Shown: in pieces, positions 19,527 through 28,861 of the stretch
How the letters are laid out: each line of letters opens with the position of its first letter
How positions within the stretch are numbered: the stretch's first letter is position 1
Made by a program: the position numbers and the translations under genes
The notes under the pieces: generated by a model
Told to the model about the DNA's origin: nothing
The model's input: the letters and a program-made list of their open reading frames with translations, nothing else
The model's database searches: none
Source of the DNA: Pannonibacter anstelovis
GTDB lineage: Bacteria > Pseudomonadota > Alphaproteobacteria > Rhizobiales > Stappiaceae
Length of the DNA: 64,000 bases
NCBI RefSeq assembly: GCF_036881715.1
Contig: NZ_JBAKBF010000010.1
Coordinates: 1-64,000 of the forward strand
Reading direction: 5' to 3'

Positions 19527-21254
19527 ATGTCCGACATCACTCTTTCTGCATCGGGGGGGCGCCGTCTGGCGCTCCCCTTGCGCACCGACTGGCTGGTCCT
19601 TGGCGGGCTGGCCATTCTCGTCGGGCTGCTCTCCTTCGCCCCCCTCGCCCGCCTCGCCATGGCCGGCCTTGCGCCGGACGGGGTGCTGGATCTTGACCGC
19701 CTGTCCTCGCTCTATCTCAAGGGCCGGGTGCTGACGGCGGCGCTCAATTCGCTGCAGGTCGCGGTTCTGTCTTCGGTGATCGCGGTTGCCCTCGGTACGC
19801 TCGCGGCCATTCTCACCGTACACACCAACATGCGCGGCAAGACGGCCTGGATCTTCTGCTTCGTGCTGCCGCTGATGATCCCGCCGCAGGTGACCGCCCT
19901 TGCCTGGGTGCAGGCCTTCTCGCCCTCCAGCCCGCTTCTGGGCGCGCTCGGCCTTGCCCTGCCTGCAGGGGTCAGGCACCCGCTGTTTTCCGCCACCGGC
20001 ATCATCCTGCTGCTGGGGCTCTACAATGCGCCGCTGGTGTTCCTCACCGTGCGCGCCACCTTGCGCCGCATTCCGCAGAATCTGGCGGAGGCCGCCCGCG
20101 CTGCCGGGGCCGGAAACCGGCGCATGCTCTTCACCATCCTCCTGCCGCTCGCCCGCTCCGGCATCATGGCCGGGGCCGCGCTCGCCTTCGTCTCGGCCAT
20201 CGGTAACTTCGGCATTCAGGCGATGCTGGGCATCCCGGCCCGCTTCCCGACGCTGATCACCCTCATCTACCAGCAGCTCAACAGCTACGGCCCCTCGGCC
20301 CTGTCCGATATGGCCGCGCTCGCCCTGCTGCTCTCCGCCCTCACCGTGGCAGGCCTCGGCCTTGCCGGATGGCTGTCGCGGCGCGGGGATCTCAGGGTCG
20401 ATGGGCTCGGCCAGCCGGTCACATTCTCCCTCGGCAGGGGCCGCATTGCTGCGGAAGCCGGAGCGTGGATCTTCCTTGCGCTTACCCTGCTGCTGCCGCT
20501 CTCGGCCCTCGTCACCACCTCGCTGGTCAGCGGCTTCGGACAGGAGCTGACATTCGCCAGCCTGACGCTGGAAAACTACGCCAATGCGCTGCTGCATCAT
20601 GCCTCGATCCGGGACGCCTTCTTCACCAGCTTCGGGCTGACGCTGGCTGCAACGCTCATTCTGGTGGTGATGGCGGTGTTCCTCGCCTATTTTCTCAGCT
20701 GGCACAAAGGCCCTGTCGTGCGGCTGGTGCAGCTGGCGGCGGAGCTGGCCTATGCGCTGCCGGGCATCGTGCTGGGCGTGGCCATGATCCTCTTCTTCCT
20801 GAAACCCCTGCCCTTCATCAACGTCAGCATCTACGGCACGGTCTGGATCATTCTCGCCGCCTACCTCTCCAACTTCCTCGCCCTCGCCCTTCGCCCCGTG
20901 CTGGGCGGCTTTGCCCAGATCGAGCGGTCGCTGGAAGAGGCGGGCCGTGTTGCCGGTGCCGGGTTCCTCGCCCGGATGAAGGACATCATCCTGCCCATGC
21001 TGGCGCCTTCGGCCATTGCCGGCGGCATCATCGTCTTCATGACGGCGCTGAACGAGATCCAGGTCTCCATCCTGCTCGTCTCCTCCGGCGCCCGCACCAT
21101 CGGGCCGATGATCGTCTTCCTGGAGGAAGGCGGCTCCTCGACGCTGGCCGCCGCCGTGGGCTGTCTGATGGTGGTTGTCATCCTTCTGCTGATGGGCACC
21201 GCCTCGCTGTTCTCCTCCCGCCTGCCCAAGGGAGCCCTGCCTTGGCAGAACTGA
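19527..21254 (+). CDS. ABC importer permease, fused two-domain (FbpB-type)
   Basis: 575 residues, about 12 membrane segments, with two copies of the EAA loop (NLAEAARAAGAGNRRMLFTI and SLEEAGRVAGAGFLARMKDI). It is therefore a head-to-tail fusion of two permease halves, as in FbpB. Starts 4 bp after the binding-protein stop. Its last 13 nt overlap the start of the hydrolase gene, so all five genes are one tightly packed unit. Confidence 0.92.
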   Translation: MSDITLSASGGRRLALPLRTDWLVLGGLAILVGLLSFAPLARLAMAGLAPDGVLDLDRLSSLYLKGRVLTAALNSLQVAVLSSVIAVALGTLAAILTVHTNMRGKTAWIFCFVLPLMIPPQVTALAWVQAFSPSSPLLGALGLALPAGVRHPLFSATGIILLLGLYNAPLVFLTVRATLRRIPQNLAEAARAAGAGNRRMLFTILLPLARSGIMAGAALAFVSAIGNFGIQAMLGIPARFPTLITLIYQQLNSYGPSALSDMAALALLLSALTVAGLGLAGWLSRRGDLRVDGLGQPVTFSLGRGRIAAEAGAWIFLALTLLLPLSALVTTSLVSGFGQELTFASLTLENYANALLHHASIRDAFFTSFGLTLAATLILVVMAVFLAYFLSWHKGPVVRLVQLAAELAYALPGIVLGVAMILFFLKPLPFINVSIYGTVWIILAAYLSNFLALALRPVLGGFAQIERSLEEAGRVAGAGFLARMKDIILPMLAPSAIAGGIIVFMTALNEIQVSILLVSSGARTIGPMIVFLEEGGSSTLAAAVGCLMVVVILLLMGTASLFSSRLPKGALPWQN

Positions 21255-22375
21255 AGATTATCAGTGGCGCGGGCGGCAAGCTGCCCGCCGCCTTCCTGCT
21301 GGAAACCTGCGGCCGCCGTATTCTCTTTGACCTTGGCGAGGGGCCCGAACCCGGCGTACTGCCGGATGTGGCAGGCATTGGCCCTGTGGATGCCCTGTGC
21401 CTCTCCCATGCCCATCAGGACCATGCCGGTGCCCTGCAGCTGCGGGCAAGGCTGGGCCGCCCGCCGGTCTATGCCACGGCGGAAACCTTCGCCCAGATCC
21501 CGGAAGCGGTGCTGCCAGAAACCTCGCGCCATCTGCTGCCGCTGGCCGGAATTGCGGAAGTCGCCGGGCTCACCCTCACCACCGGCCGCAGCGGCCATGC
21601 GCCGGGCGGCATCTGGCTGCATGTGGCGGCGGACTGCGGCTTTCTCTACATGGGCGACTGGACGCCGGAGTCCGGCCTTCTCGCCTTTGACCCGCCGCCC
21701 CGCGCCGCCTGCCTCGTCACCGACGCTTCCTATGGCGACCGGGACAGCAGCCTTGCGGACCAGATCAGCCTGATGGCCGGTGCTGTGCGCGGCGGCGCGG
21801 TGCTGCCCGTTCCCGCAGCCGGGCGCGGCCCGGAAGTGGTGCTGGCGCTGGCCCGTGAGGGGTTGAAGCCCCGCGCCTGCCCGGTGGTTCTGAAAGAGAT
21901 GATGGCCCTTGCCCGGACACACTCGCGCATCTGCCATCCCGGCACACGGGAGGAACTGGCAGCGCTTCTCGCCAGCGCCGGGCGCAGCGGGGCGTATAAG
22001 CCCACGGACGTGATCGTCACCACGGAAGCCAATGCGGAATCCGGCCTTGCCGCCAGCCTGCTGGCGCGGGCGGGCGAGGGCTTCCGGTTCGTCTTTTCCA
22101 GCCACGTGCCCCCCGGCACGCCTGCCGCCGGTCTGCTGGCGCGGGGCCATGCCGAATGGCTCGGCTGGAATGTGCATCCCCGCCTGCGCGACACGCTCTG
22201 GCTTGCGGACCACACCCGCGCCTGCCATGTGGTGCCTGCATTTGCCGCGCCCGAAGCGATGCCAAAACTCACTGCCGCCCTCGGCAAGCGGCTGCACACT
22301 GGCCGCAACCTTGTCTTCGGCCCCGAACTTGACCTGCAATTGGGACCGGTACAGCCGGTCAGGAGATGGATATGA
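21242..22375 (+). CDS. Metallo-beta-lactamase-fold hydrolase, beta-CASP-like, of an ABC importer operon
   Basis: About 377 residues from a TTG start at 21242, supported by AAGGGAG ~8 nt upstream; no in-frame ATG exists near the N-terminus. Zinc motif SHAHQDHAG (His56, His58, Asp60, His61), a later His in SGHAPGG and the Asp motif in YMGDWTPESG indicate an active dinuclear site. LPVPAAGRGPEVVLAL and FVFSSHVPPGTPA resemble the beta-CASP cap of RNase J/CPSF73-like enzymes. No signal peptide, so it is cytoplasmic. Probable phosphodiesterase acting on the imported compound; it overlaps the permease by 13 nt and the phosphatase by 4 nt. Confidence 0.82.
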   Translation: MAELKIISGAGGKLPAAFLLETCGRRILFDLGEGPEPGVLPDVAGIGPVDALCLSHAHQDHAGALQLRARLGRPPVYATAETFAQIPEAVLPETSRHLLPLAGIAEVAGLTLTTGRSGHAPGGIWLHVAADCGFLYMGDWTPESGLLAFDPPPRAACLVTDASYGDRDSSLADQISLMAGAVRGGAVLPVPAAGRGPEVVLALAREGLKPRACPVVLKEMMALARTHSRICHPGTREELAALLASAGRSGAYKPTDVIVTTEANAESGLAASLLARAGEGFRFVFSSHVPPGTPAAGLLARGHAEWLGWNVHPRLRDTLWLADHTRACHVVPAFAAPEAMPKLTAALGKRLHTGRNLVFGPELDLQLGPVQPVRRWI

Positions 22376-22974
22376 CCCGCATGCCCCCCGCCAGCGCCCT
22401 TCTGCCGGAAGAAGAAGAGGACCGCCTGCCGGTGCTGTGTGAAGTGGCGGGCGGCCTCGGCCCCCACGGCGCCAGCCTGTTCATCGGCAACAAGGTGGCA
22501 GCGGATGATCCGGCGCTTCTGCTCGCAGAGGGCGTCACCTCCACCATGAACCTTGCGGTCAATGTGGAGATGGCACCGCTGGCCCTTTCCGATGGCACCA
22601 CCATCCGCCGCACCCACATCGGCCTCATCGACGGGCCGGGCAACGCGCCGCAGCACCTGCTGGCGGGCGTCATGGCGCTGCATGGCATGCTGACGCAGGA
22701 CAGCCCCGGCAAGCCGCATTATCCGCCCCACCGGCCCGGCCACGTGCTGGTGCACTGCCGGGGCGGCCGCAGCCGCTCGGCCACCGTCATCGCGCTGTAT
22801 CTGCACCTCGCCCTGCCAGAGCGGTTCCCGGATTTCGACAGCGCCATCAACCACGTGCGCCAGGTGCGCGGCCTCAGGGACAACCAGCCGCAACCGGCCA
22901 TGCTCGCCCTCGCCCGCGGCGCCCTCGCCCACCTCTCCACCGGACTTCGCATCTTCGCACCTGCGAAGTTTTGA
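22372..22974 (+). CDS. Dual-specificity-type (Cys-based) phosphatase
   Basis: 200 residues. P-loop VHCRGGRSRSA fits the HCX5R signature (Cys129, Arg135), and an Asp in HIGLIDGPGN (about 87) is a candidate general acid. The start ATG at 22372 overlaps the hydrolase stop as ATGA and has AGGAG 6 nt upstream; the ATG at 22366 is too close to it. Members remove phosphate from proteins or from small organic phosphates. Its position last in an importer/hydrolase operon suggests a small-molecule phosphomonoester substrate. Confidence 0.85.
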   Translation: MTRMPPASALLPEEEEDRLPVLCEVAGGLGPHGASLFIGNKVAADDPALLLAEGVTSTMNLAVNVEMAPLALSDGTTIRRTHIGLIDGPGNAPQHLLAGVMALHGMLTQDSPGKPHYPPHRPGHVLVHCRGGRSRSATVIALYLHLALPERFPDFDSAINHVRQVRGLRDNQPQPAMLALARGALAHLSTGLRIFAPAKF

Positions 22975-23314
22975 GGGTGGGGGCATTGGCCCGGCGCGGC
23001 ACTGTGCTTCATCCCGCCTAACCTTCGTGGCTACTGGATTCACACATCAGGTTCGGACACAGCCCGCAATGAGGCGTTTGCTTTTCGGGAGGACGCCTGC
23101 CGCCCCCCTCCCCCTGGTGGGGAGGGGGGGCTGGAAGGCCGTGCCGGAGATCAGGTGCATCACTGCGGCGTTCGGCCAAGGTGACAATTTAGCCATCCCG
23201 GCACCGCCCTTCAGCCCCATAAACTTGACTATTAAATACCAGTATTATACCCGTGCATGAGGGTCTGCCTGACATCCGCAGACACAGTCCACATTTTCCC
23301 GCCGCGCCTGCGGC
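22975..23314. other. Intergenic gap with GC palindrome and candidate fecI promoter
   Basis: No gene. It holds a family-E half element at 23102-23130 (CCCCCCTCCCC..GGGGAGGGGGG hairpin), which may end the phosphatase transcript. An AT-rich block at 23221-23252 has TTGACT and TATACC 15 nt apart, a possible promoter for the sigma gene. I cannot identify a Fur or RirA site with confidence. Confidence 0.45.
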
Positions 23315-23833
23315 ATGGGGTTGTTGAAGCGCATGCCGTCAGATCAGGATCAACTTGCCGCGCTGTACCTGTCCGAGCGGGACCGGCTGCAACGGCAGAT
23401 CAACCGCAGAGTTGGCTGCCCGGCGGCGGCCTGCGATCTGGTGCAGGACATCTTCATGCGCCTGTGGGAGCGCATGCCCCTGCGCTGCTGCGGAGATCCG
23501 GCCTATCTCACCCGCTGCGCCCGCAATGCGGCGGTGGATCATCTGCGCGCCGAAAACACCCGCCGCAGCTTCGTGGACGGCCTGCTGCCGGACCAGTATG
23601 CCGCAGCCCCCGCCACGCCTCAGGACATTTTGCAGGCCCGGCAGGGGCTGACGGGCGTTGATGCGGCGCTGGCCGCCCTGCCGGAGCGCACACGCCACGT
23701 CTTCCTGCTCAACCGCATTCATGGCAGAACCTTTGCCGAGATCGCCGCAGTGATGGAGATTTCCGAGCGCATGGTGGCAAAGCACATGGCCCGCGCCATG
23801 GCTGCCTGCCAGAGCTGCCTTGCTGCCGGGTGA
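23315..23833 (+). CDS. fecI: ECF sigma factor, FecI type
   Basis: 172 residues or 166 from the second ATG at 23333; the ribosome-binding site does not decide. Sigma-70 region 2 (DLVQDIFMRLWERMP, YLTRCARNAAVDHLRAE) and region 4 (LPERTRHVFLLNRIHGRTF, EIAAVMEISERMVAKHMARA) are both clear. FecI-type sigma factors transcribe a TonB receptor gene after a signal passes from the loaded receptor through FecR. fecR overlaps by 4 nt and the receptor is 2.6 kb downstream, beyond a repeat array. Confidence 0.92.
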   Translation: MGLLKRMPSDQDQLAALYLSERDRLQRQINRRVGCPAAACDLVQDIFMRLWERMPLRCCGDPAYLTRCARNAAVDHLRAENTRRSFVDGLLPDQYAAAPATPQDILQARQGLTGVDAALAALPERTRHVFLLNRIHGRTFAEIAAVMEISERMVAKHMARAMAACQSCLAAG

Positions 23834-24864
23834 GCGGACGCGAAAGAACGCTGATGAGCCCTGCCCCTTCCACTCCGCCCGGCGAAGGCCCGGCCCATCG
23901 CACGGCACGGGAGATCGAGGCCGAGGCCCGCGCCTGGTTCGTGGATCTGCTGCAGACGCCGACCGCCCGCAAGCGCGCCGAATTTGAAGCCTGGCGGCAG
24001 GCCGACAGCGCCCATGCCGAGGCCTTCCGCACCATCGCGCTGGCCTGGGAAGCGGCCGAAGCGCCGGGGCGGCGGCTGGCAGAGGCCGAAGGCGAGGCGC
24101 TGGAGCGCTATCTGCAGGCGATGGATGCCCGCAAGGCGCGGCGCCGCACAACCCACCGCCTGACGGGGCTGGCGCTGGCCCTGCTGGCGGTTCTGGGCGG
24201 GGCCATCTGGCTGGAGCGGCCGGAGCTTTTCGAGGACATGCGCGCCGATTACGTCAGCCCGCGCGGCAGCCGCACCACCATCACCCTTTCCGATGGCTCT
24301 TCCGTGCTGCTGGACGCCGGCAGCGCACTGGCCGAGGATTTCACCCCCGGCGAAAGGCATGTGCGCCTGCTGCGCGGCACGGCCTTTTTCGATGTGGTCC
24401 GGAACGAAACCCGCCCCTTTACCGTGGCCGCAGCAGGCGGCAGCATCACGGTGCTGGGCACCCGTTTCGACGTGCGCCTGCAGGAGGGCGGGGGCACCGT
24501 CACGCTGGATCATGGCAGCGTTTCCGTCACCGCCGAAGGCGCTGAGGCCATGCTGAAGCCGGGCGAGCAGGTGGAGTTCGGGGACAAGGGCGTCTCTGTG
24601 CCCCGGCCTGTGGACCTTGACGAAACGCTGGCCTGGCGGAACGGGCGTTTCGTTTTCTACCGCGCCAGCCTCGGTTCGGTGCTGCAGGAAATCGGCCGCT
24701 ATCGCAAGGGCCGTATTCTCGTCACCTCCGATGCACTGGCCAGGGAACTGGTCAGCGGCAGTTTTTCGCTGGACGACACGGACGCCGCCCTCGCCGCCCT
24801 GCAATCCTCCGTCGGCTTCCGCATCACCTCAGTGGCGGGACGGCTGACGGTGATCTCGCGGTAG
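23830..24864 (+). CDS. fecR: FecR-type anti-sigma/sigma-regulator
   Basis: 344 residues from a GTG that overlaps the fecI stop (GTGA); an ATG at 23854 is an alternative. Cytoplasmic N-terminal FecR domain (EAEARAWFVDLLQTP, FEAWRQADSAHAEAF), one membrane segment (GLALALLAVLGGAIWL), periplasmic FecR domain (SPRGSRTTITLSDGSSVLLD) and a C-terminal secretin/TonB-short-like region (GRFVFYRASLGSVLQEIGRY). It relays the signal from the receptor's STN domain to FecI. Confidence 0.92.
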   Translation: MSGRERTLMSPAPSTPPGEGPAHRTAREIEAEARAWFVDLLQTPTARKRAEFEAWRQADSAHAEAFRTIALAWEAAEAPGRRLAEAEGEALERYLQAMDARKARRRTTHRLTGLALALLAVLGGAIWLERPELFEDMRADYVSPRGSRTTITLSDGSSVLLDAGSALAEDFTPGERHVRLLRGTAFFDVVRNETRPFTVAAAGGSITVLGTRFDVRLQEGGGTVTLDHGSVSVTAEGAEAMLKPGEQVEFGDKGVSVPRPVDLDETLAWRNGRFVFYRASLGSVLQEIGRYRKGRILVTSDALARELVSGSFSLDDTDAALAALQSSVGFRITSVAGRLTVISR

Positions 24865-24916
24865 GTTGAGCCAGCCGGATGATGGCCTGAGCGCAGCAGC
24901 AGATGCCCACCCTCCG

Positions 24917-26330
24917 CGCCGTCCCGGCCTTGTGCCGGGACCTGTCAGGGACGCAGTGTGGCACGGCGCTGCAAGTGCCGGATGAGGGGCGCCGTACCAG
25001 CCTTACAGGCCCCGGCGCAGGGCCGGGACGGCGCGGAGGGTGGAATTGACGAGACGGCAAACCACCGGCGAGAGCAAACCTCTCCGCCGCAAACAGGTTT
25101 CACCGCTCTGGAAACGAGTGGTTCCCGGATCTCCGCTTCGCTCCGTCCGGGACGACGCAGAGTACGTGGCACGGCGTTTCAGCCCCCCTCCCCCTGGTGG
25201 GGAGGGGTTAGGGGTGGGGGGAAAGGCCTTTCCGTCTGGCAGAGTGTCCATTGATTGCGGGCAGCTGCTCCTCGTGAGGCCTCAACAGGAAAAGTTTATT
25301 TTTCAAATCCTTGCAGGCGCAGAGCCCCCCACCCCTTACCCCTCCCCACCAGGGGGAGGGGACCGGAGAGGCACCGCCACAAGTCCGATGCATCACTGCG
25401 GGGCAGCGCCTTATCATTTGCCGCTGAGCCACCCCAACGCCGGGCAAAGTTCTGCCAACCTGCACTGCGTCACCCCGGCCAAGCGCAGCGCGAGCCGGGG
25501 GCTACTCGCTTGCAGAGAAATGCCGTTGGCATGTGTGCGGCAGATGCCCACCCGGTGCGGACGCTCACCTCTCCGTGCTCCACCGCGCCGTCCCGGCCTT
25601 GTGCCGGGACCTGTCAGGGACGCAATGTGGCACGGCGCTGCAAGTGCCGGATGAGGGGCGCCGTGCCAGCCTTACAGGCCCCGGCGCAGGGCCGGGGCAG
25701 CGCGGAGGGTAGAATTGACGAGACGGCAAACCACCGGCGAGAGCAAACCTCTCCGCCGCAAACAGGTTTCACCGCTCTGGAAACGAGTGGTTCCCGGATC
25801 TCCGCTTCGCTCCGTCCGGGGCGGCGCAGAGTACGTGGCGGGGCAGCGCCTTATCATTTGCCGCTGAGCCACCCCAACGCCGGGCACAGTTCTGCCAACC
25901 TGCACTGCGTCACCCCGGCCAAGCGCAGCGCGAGCCGGGGGCTACTCGCTTGCAGAGAAATGCCGTTGGCATGTGTGCGGCAGATGCCCGCCCGGTTCGG
26001 ACGCTCACCTCTCCGTGCTCCACCGCGCCGTCCCGGCCTTGTGCCGGGACCTGTCAGGGACGCAATGTGGCACGGCGCTGCAAGTGCCGGATGAGAGGCG
26101 CCGTGCCAGCCTTACAGGCCCCGGCGCAGGGCCGGGGCGGCGCGGAGGGTGGAATTGACGAGACGGCAAACCACCGGCGAGAGCAAGCCTCTCCGCCGCG
26201 AACACATATCACCGCTCTGGAAACGAGTGGTTCCCGGATCTCCGCTTCGCTCCGTCCGGGACGACGCAGAGTACGTGGCGGGGTAGTGCCGTCTCATCTG
26301 CCGCTGATCCGCCCCCAACGCCCCCTCAAA
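24917..26330. repeat. Array of ~440-bp direct repeats between fecR and the TonB receptor
   Basis: Three copies of a unit beginning TCCCGGCCTTGTGCCGGGAC (24922, 25591, 26031). Copies 2 and 3 are exactly 440 bp apart. Copies 1 and 2 are 669 bp apart because 229 bp of different sequence (25171-25399) interrupts the unit. The third copy decays after about 26282. The unit contains several hairpins (CCCGGCCTTGTGCCGGG, CCCGGCGCAGGGCCGGGG-like) and no credible gene; apparent reading frames repeat with the unit. It fills the whole gap 24865-26454 apart from the receptor's leader. Confidence 0.85.
25171..25399. mobile_element. Palindromic element inserted in the 440-bp repeat array
   Basis: 229 bp present only in the first repeat unit. 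Its arms are inverted repeats: CCCCCCTCCCCCTGGTGGGG near 25182 and the complement near 25341. Comparison with copies 2 and 3 (GTGGC directly followed by GGGGCAGCGCC) defines both ends exactly. It is related to the hairpin at 23102-23130, and both end in TGCATCACTGCGG. No transposase gene, so a non-autonomous, MITE-like element. Confidence 0.7.
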
Positions 26331-26454
26331 AAAAATCAAAAAAAACGCATCCCGCCGGTTCATGAAGCCCGGCTCTCATCCGTGAAGAGGATAAAGACAC
26401 GGCAGGAAGGGGGCTTCCGCCGTGCAAAAGCCTTGAGAATTAAGGACAGGTAAC

Positions 26455-28854
26455 ATGGCGTTGAACGGGTCGGGCAAATCGGGCGGACTGCGGCGGACGG
26501 GACTTCTTCTGGCGGCAACGCTGCTGACGCCGGTGGCCATCATGACGGCGGGAACCGCAGAGGTGCGGGCGCAGGCCACCAGCCAGCAGTTCAGCTTCAA
26601 CATCGCCGCCAAGCCGGTGCCGCAGGCCGTCAATGACATTGGCCGCATCACGGGCCTTGCCGTTGTGGTGCGCGAGAACCAGGCCATCACCCGCGCGGGC
26701 AACCCGGTGCGCGGCTCCATGACGGCGGCCGAAGCCCTGACACGCCTGTTGCGGGGCACCGGCCTTTCCTACCGCTTCAGCAACCCCGGCACGGTGCAGG
26801 TCTATGATCCCGCTGCCGCAGATGCGGGCACCGGCGCTACGGCCACCAGCGGCACCACGCTGGACAAGATCCAGCTGCAGGGCGACACCAACGGCGCCAC
26901 CACCTTCGTTGCCACCAACGTGACCGGCGCCACCAAAATGGATGCCCCGCTCATCGAGGTGCCGCAGTCCGTGTCCGTTGTCGGCCGCAAGCAGATGGAA
27001 ACCCAGAACGCCCAGAGCGTCACCGAGGTACTGCGCTATGTGCCGGGCGTCGCCATCGAAACCTATGGCCCGGACCCCAAGGGCTATGACTGGATCATGA
27101 TGCGCGGCTTCAATGCGCAGGCCACCAGCTCCTACATGGACGGGCTGCGGCAGGTTTCCAGCAGCTACAGCTTCTTCCGCACCGATCCTTATCAGCTCGA
27201 CTCCGTTGAAGTGCTGCGCGGCCCCTCCTCCGCCCTCTTCGGCCAGAGCGATGCAGGCGGCGTGGTCAACAAGACCAGCAAGAAGCCGGCGGAAGAAGTC
27301 ATCCGCCAGATCGCCTTCGAATATGGCAGCCATGACCGCAAGCAGGCGCAGTTTGATCTGAGCGGCCCGCTCAACGAAGACAAGACGGTGCTTTACCGCG
27401 TCATCGGCACGGCGCGCGATGCCAACACCCAGTTCAAATATTCCGATGGCTCGAAGATCGGCGATGACCGGCTGATGATCGCTCCGGCGATCACCTGGAA
27501 GCCCAGCACGGACACCAGCCTGACCCTGAGCGGGCAGGTGCTGCGGGACGAGAGTGGCGGCACCATCATGCTTTTCACGCCGACGAACATCCTGCTGGGT
27601 GACCCGAACTTCAACCAGAGCGAACAGCAGCAGCAGACCATCGGCTACGAATTCGCGCACCGCTTCAACGACACATGGTCGGTGAAGCAGAACGTGCGCT
27701 ATGGCCACACGGACTTCCTGCTCGACAACCTGTTCCTCTCGGGCATGAATTCCTCGGGCGTCACCCGCATCGCCCGCCGCTTTGACGAAAGCTTCGATGC
27801 CTTCACCGCCGACAATCAGGTGCTGGCGAAGTTCGACACCGGCCCCGCCTCCCATCAGGCCCTGATGGGCATCGACTACAGCTGGTCCGATGCGGATGTG
27901 AAGCGTTTTCAGGGGCTCGCCCCGGGCCTGAACCCCTTCAACCCGGTCTATGGCGTCTCCGTGCCGGTGCCCACAGCCGCCTTCATCAACTATTCCGAGC
28001 GCTACCACCAGACCGGCCTTTACGTGCAGGACCAGATCAAGTTCGGCAACGGCTTCATCGCCACGCTTGGCGGGCGCTATGACTGGCTGAGCATGGACAC
28101 CCACAACCGGCTGAACAGCACGACGACAAAGCTGGATGTGGGCCAGTTCTCGGGCCGGGCGGGCCTCAGCTACGTCACCGCCTTTGGCCTCGTGCCCTAT
28201 GTCAGCTTCTCGCAGTCCTTCGTGCCCAATGGCGGCGTGGATGCGCGCGGCAACACCTTCGATCCCTCGCAGGGCAACCAGTGGGAAGCGGGCATCAAAT
28301 ACCAGCCGCAGGGCTTTGACGGCCTCTTCACCGCCGCCTATTTCGACATCACCAAGAACAACGTGCTGAACTATCTCTCCAACGGCACGGCGGTGGCGAC
28401 CGGCGAGATCCAGTCGCGCGGCCTTGAGCTGGAAGCCCGGTTCAACGTCACCCGCAACTGGGATTTCACCGCCTCCTACACCTACACCAAGGCGGAAATC
28501 ACCAAGGATGCGGCCTCCGGCAACGTCGGCAAGCGGCCCATGCTGGTGCCCGAGCATCAGGCCTCCGGCTGGCTGAACTACACCTTCACCTCCGGCGTGC
28601 TGGAAGGGGCGTCACTAGGCGCGGGCATCCGCCACGTGGGCGATGTGTTCGGCAACAACGCCAACACCTTCAGCGTGCCGAGCCGCACCCTGTTTGACGC
28701 CGGGGCCAGCTACCGCGTCAACGAGCACGCCAAGCTGCAGATCAACGCCACCAACCTCTTCGACAAGAAGTACTACACCACCTGCGACGCCAGCTACTCC
28801 TGCTATCAGGGCGACCGCCGCACGGTGATGGGCCGTCTGACAGTCGATTTCTGA
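26455..28854 (+). CDS. TonB-dependent siderophore receptor with STN signalling domain
   Basis: 799 residues. A signal peptide ends near EVRAQATS; an STN domain (FNIAAKPVPQAVNDIGRITG) is followed by the plug (PQSVSVVGRKQMETQNAQSV, EVLRGPSSALFGQSDAGGVV) and a 22-strand barrel ending in the C-terminal Phe (TVDF). The STN domain explains the upstream fecI-fecR pair: loaded receptor signals to FecR. The ATG is preceded by AGGACAGG. Downstream fhuD/fhuB suggest ferric hydroxamates (ferrichrome/ferrioxamine class) as ligands. Confidence 0.93.
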   Translation: MALNGSGKSGGLRRTGLLLAATLLTPVAIMTAGTAEVRAQATSQQFSFNIAAKPVPQAVNDIGRITGLAVVVRENQAITRAGNPVRGSMTAAEALTRLLRGTGLSYRFSNPGTVQVYDPAAADAGTGATATSGTTLDKIQLQGDTNGATTFVATNVTGATKMDAPLIEVPQSVSVVGRKQMETQNAQSVTEVLRYVPGVAIETYGPDPKGYDWIMMRGFNAQATSSYMDGLRQVSSSYSFFRTDPYQLDSVEVLRGPSSALFGQSDAGGVVNKTSKKPAEEVIRQIAFEYGSHDRKQAQFDLSGPLNEDKTVLYRVIGTARDANTQFKYSDGSKIGDDRLMIAPAITWKPSTDTSLTLSGQVLRDESGGTIMLFTPTNILLGDPNFNQSEQQQQTIGYEFAHRFNDTWSVKQNVRYGHTDFLLDNLFLSGMNSSGVTRIARRFDESFDAFTADNQVLAKFDTGPASHQALMGIDYSWSDADVKRFQGLAPGLNPFNPVYGVSVPVPTAAFINYSERYHQTGLYVQDQIKFGNGFIATLGGRYDWLSMDTHNRLNSTTTKLDVGQFSGRAGLSYVTAFGLVPYVSFSQSFVPNGGVDARGNTFDPSQGNQWEAGIKYQPQGFDGLFTAAYFDITKNNVLNYLSNGTAVATGEIQSRGLELEARFNVTRNWDFTASYTYTKAEITKDAASGNVGKRPMLVPEHQASGWLNYTFTSGVLEGASLGAGIRHVGDVFGNNANTFSVPSRTLFDAGASYRVNEHAKLQINATNLFDKKYYTTCDASYSCYQGDRRTVMGRLTVDF

Positions 28855-28861
28855 GAAAGGC

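Noticed and set aside
18561..21254. Calling the ABC importer an Fe(III) transporter
   Set aside because: The fold is right, but the iron-binding Tyr pair is not visible and the linked enzymes point to a phosphate ester; I left the substrate open.
24917..26330. CRISPR array or coding repeats in the 440-bp array
   Set aside because: Units are far too long and have no alternating unique spacers; the short frames inside simply repeat with the unit and contain hairpins.
25040..26453. Several 160-280-codon frames within the repeat array as genes
   Set aside because: Each spans hairpins and repeats itself unit by unit, lacks ribosome-binding sites and any recognisable protein pattern.
26440..28557. 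705-codon minus-strand frame opposite the TonB receptor
   Set aside because: Antisense shadow; the plus strand encodes a textbook receptor with signal peptide, STN, plug and barrel.
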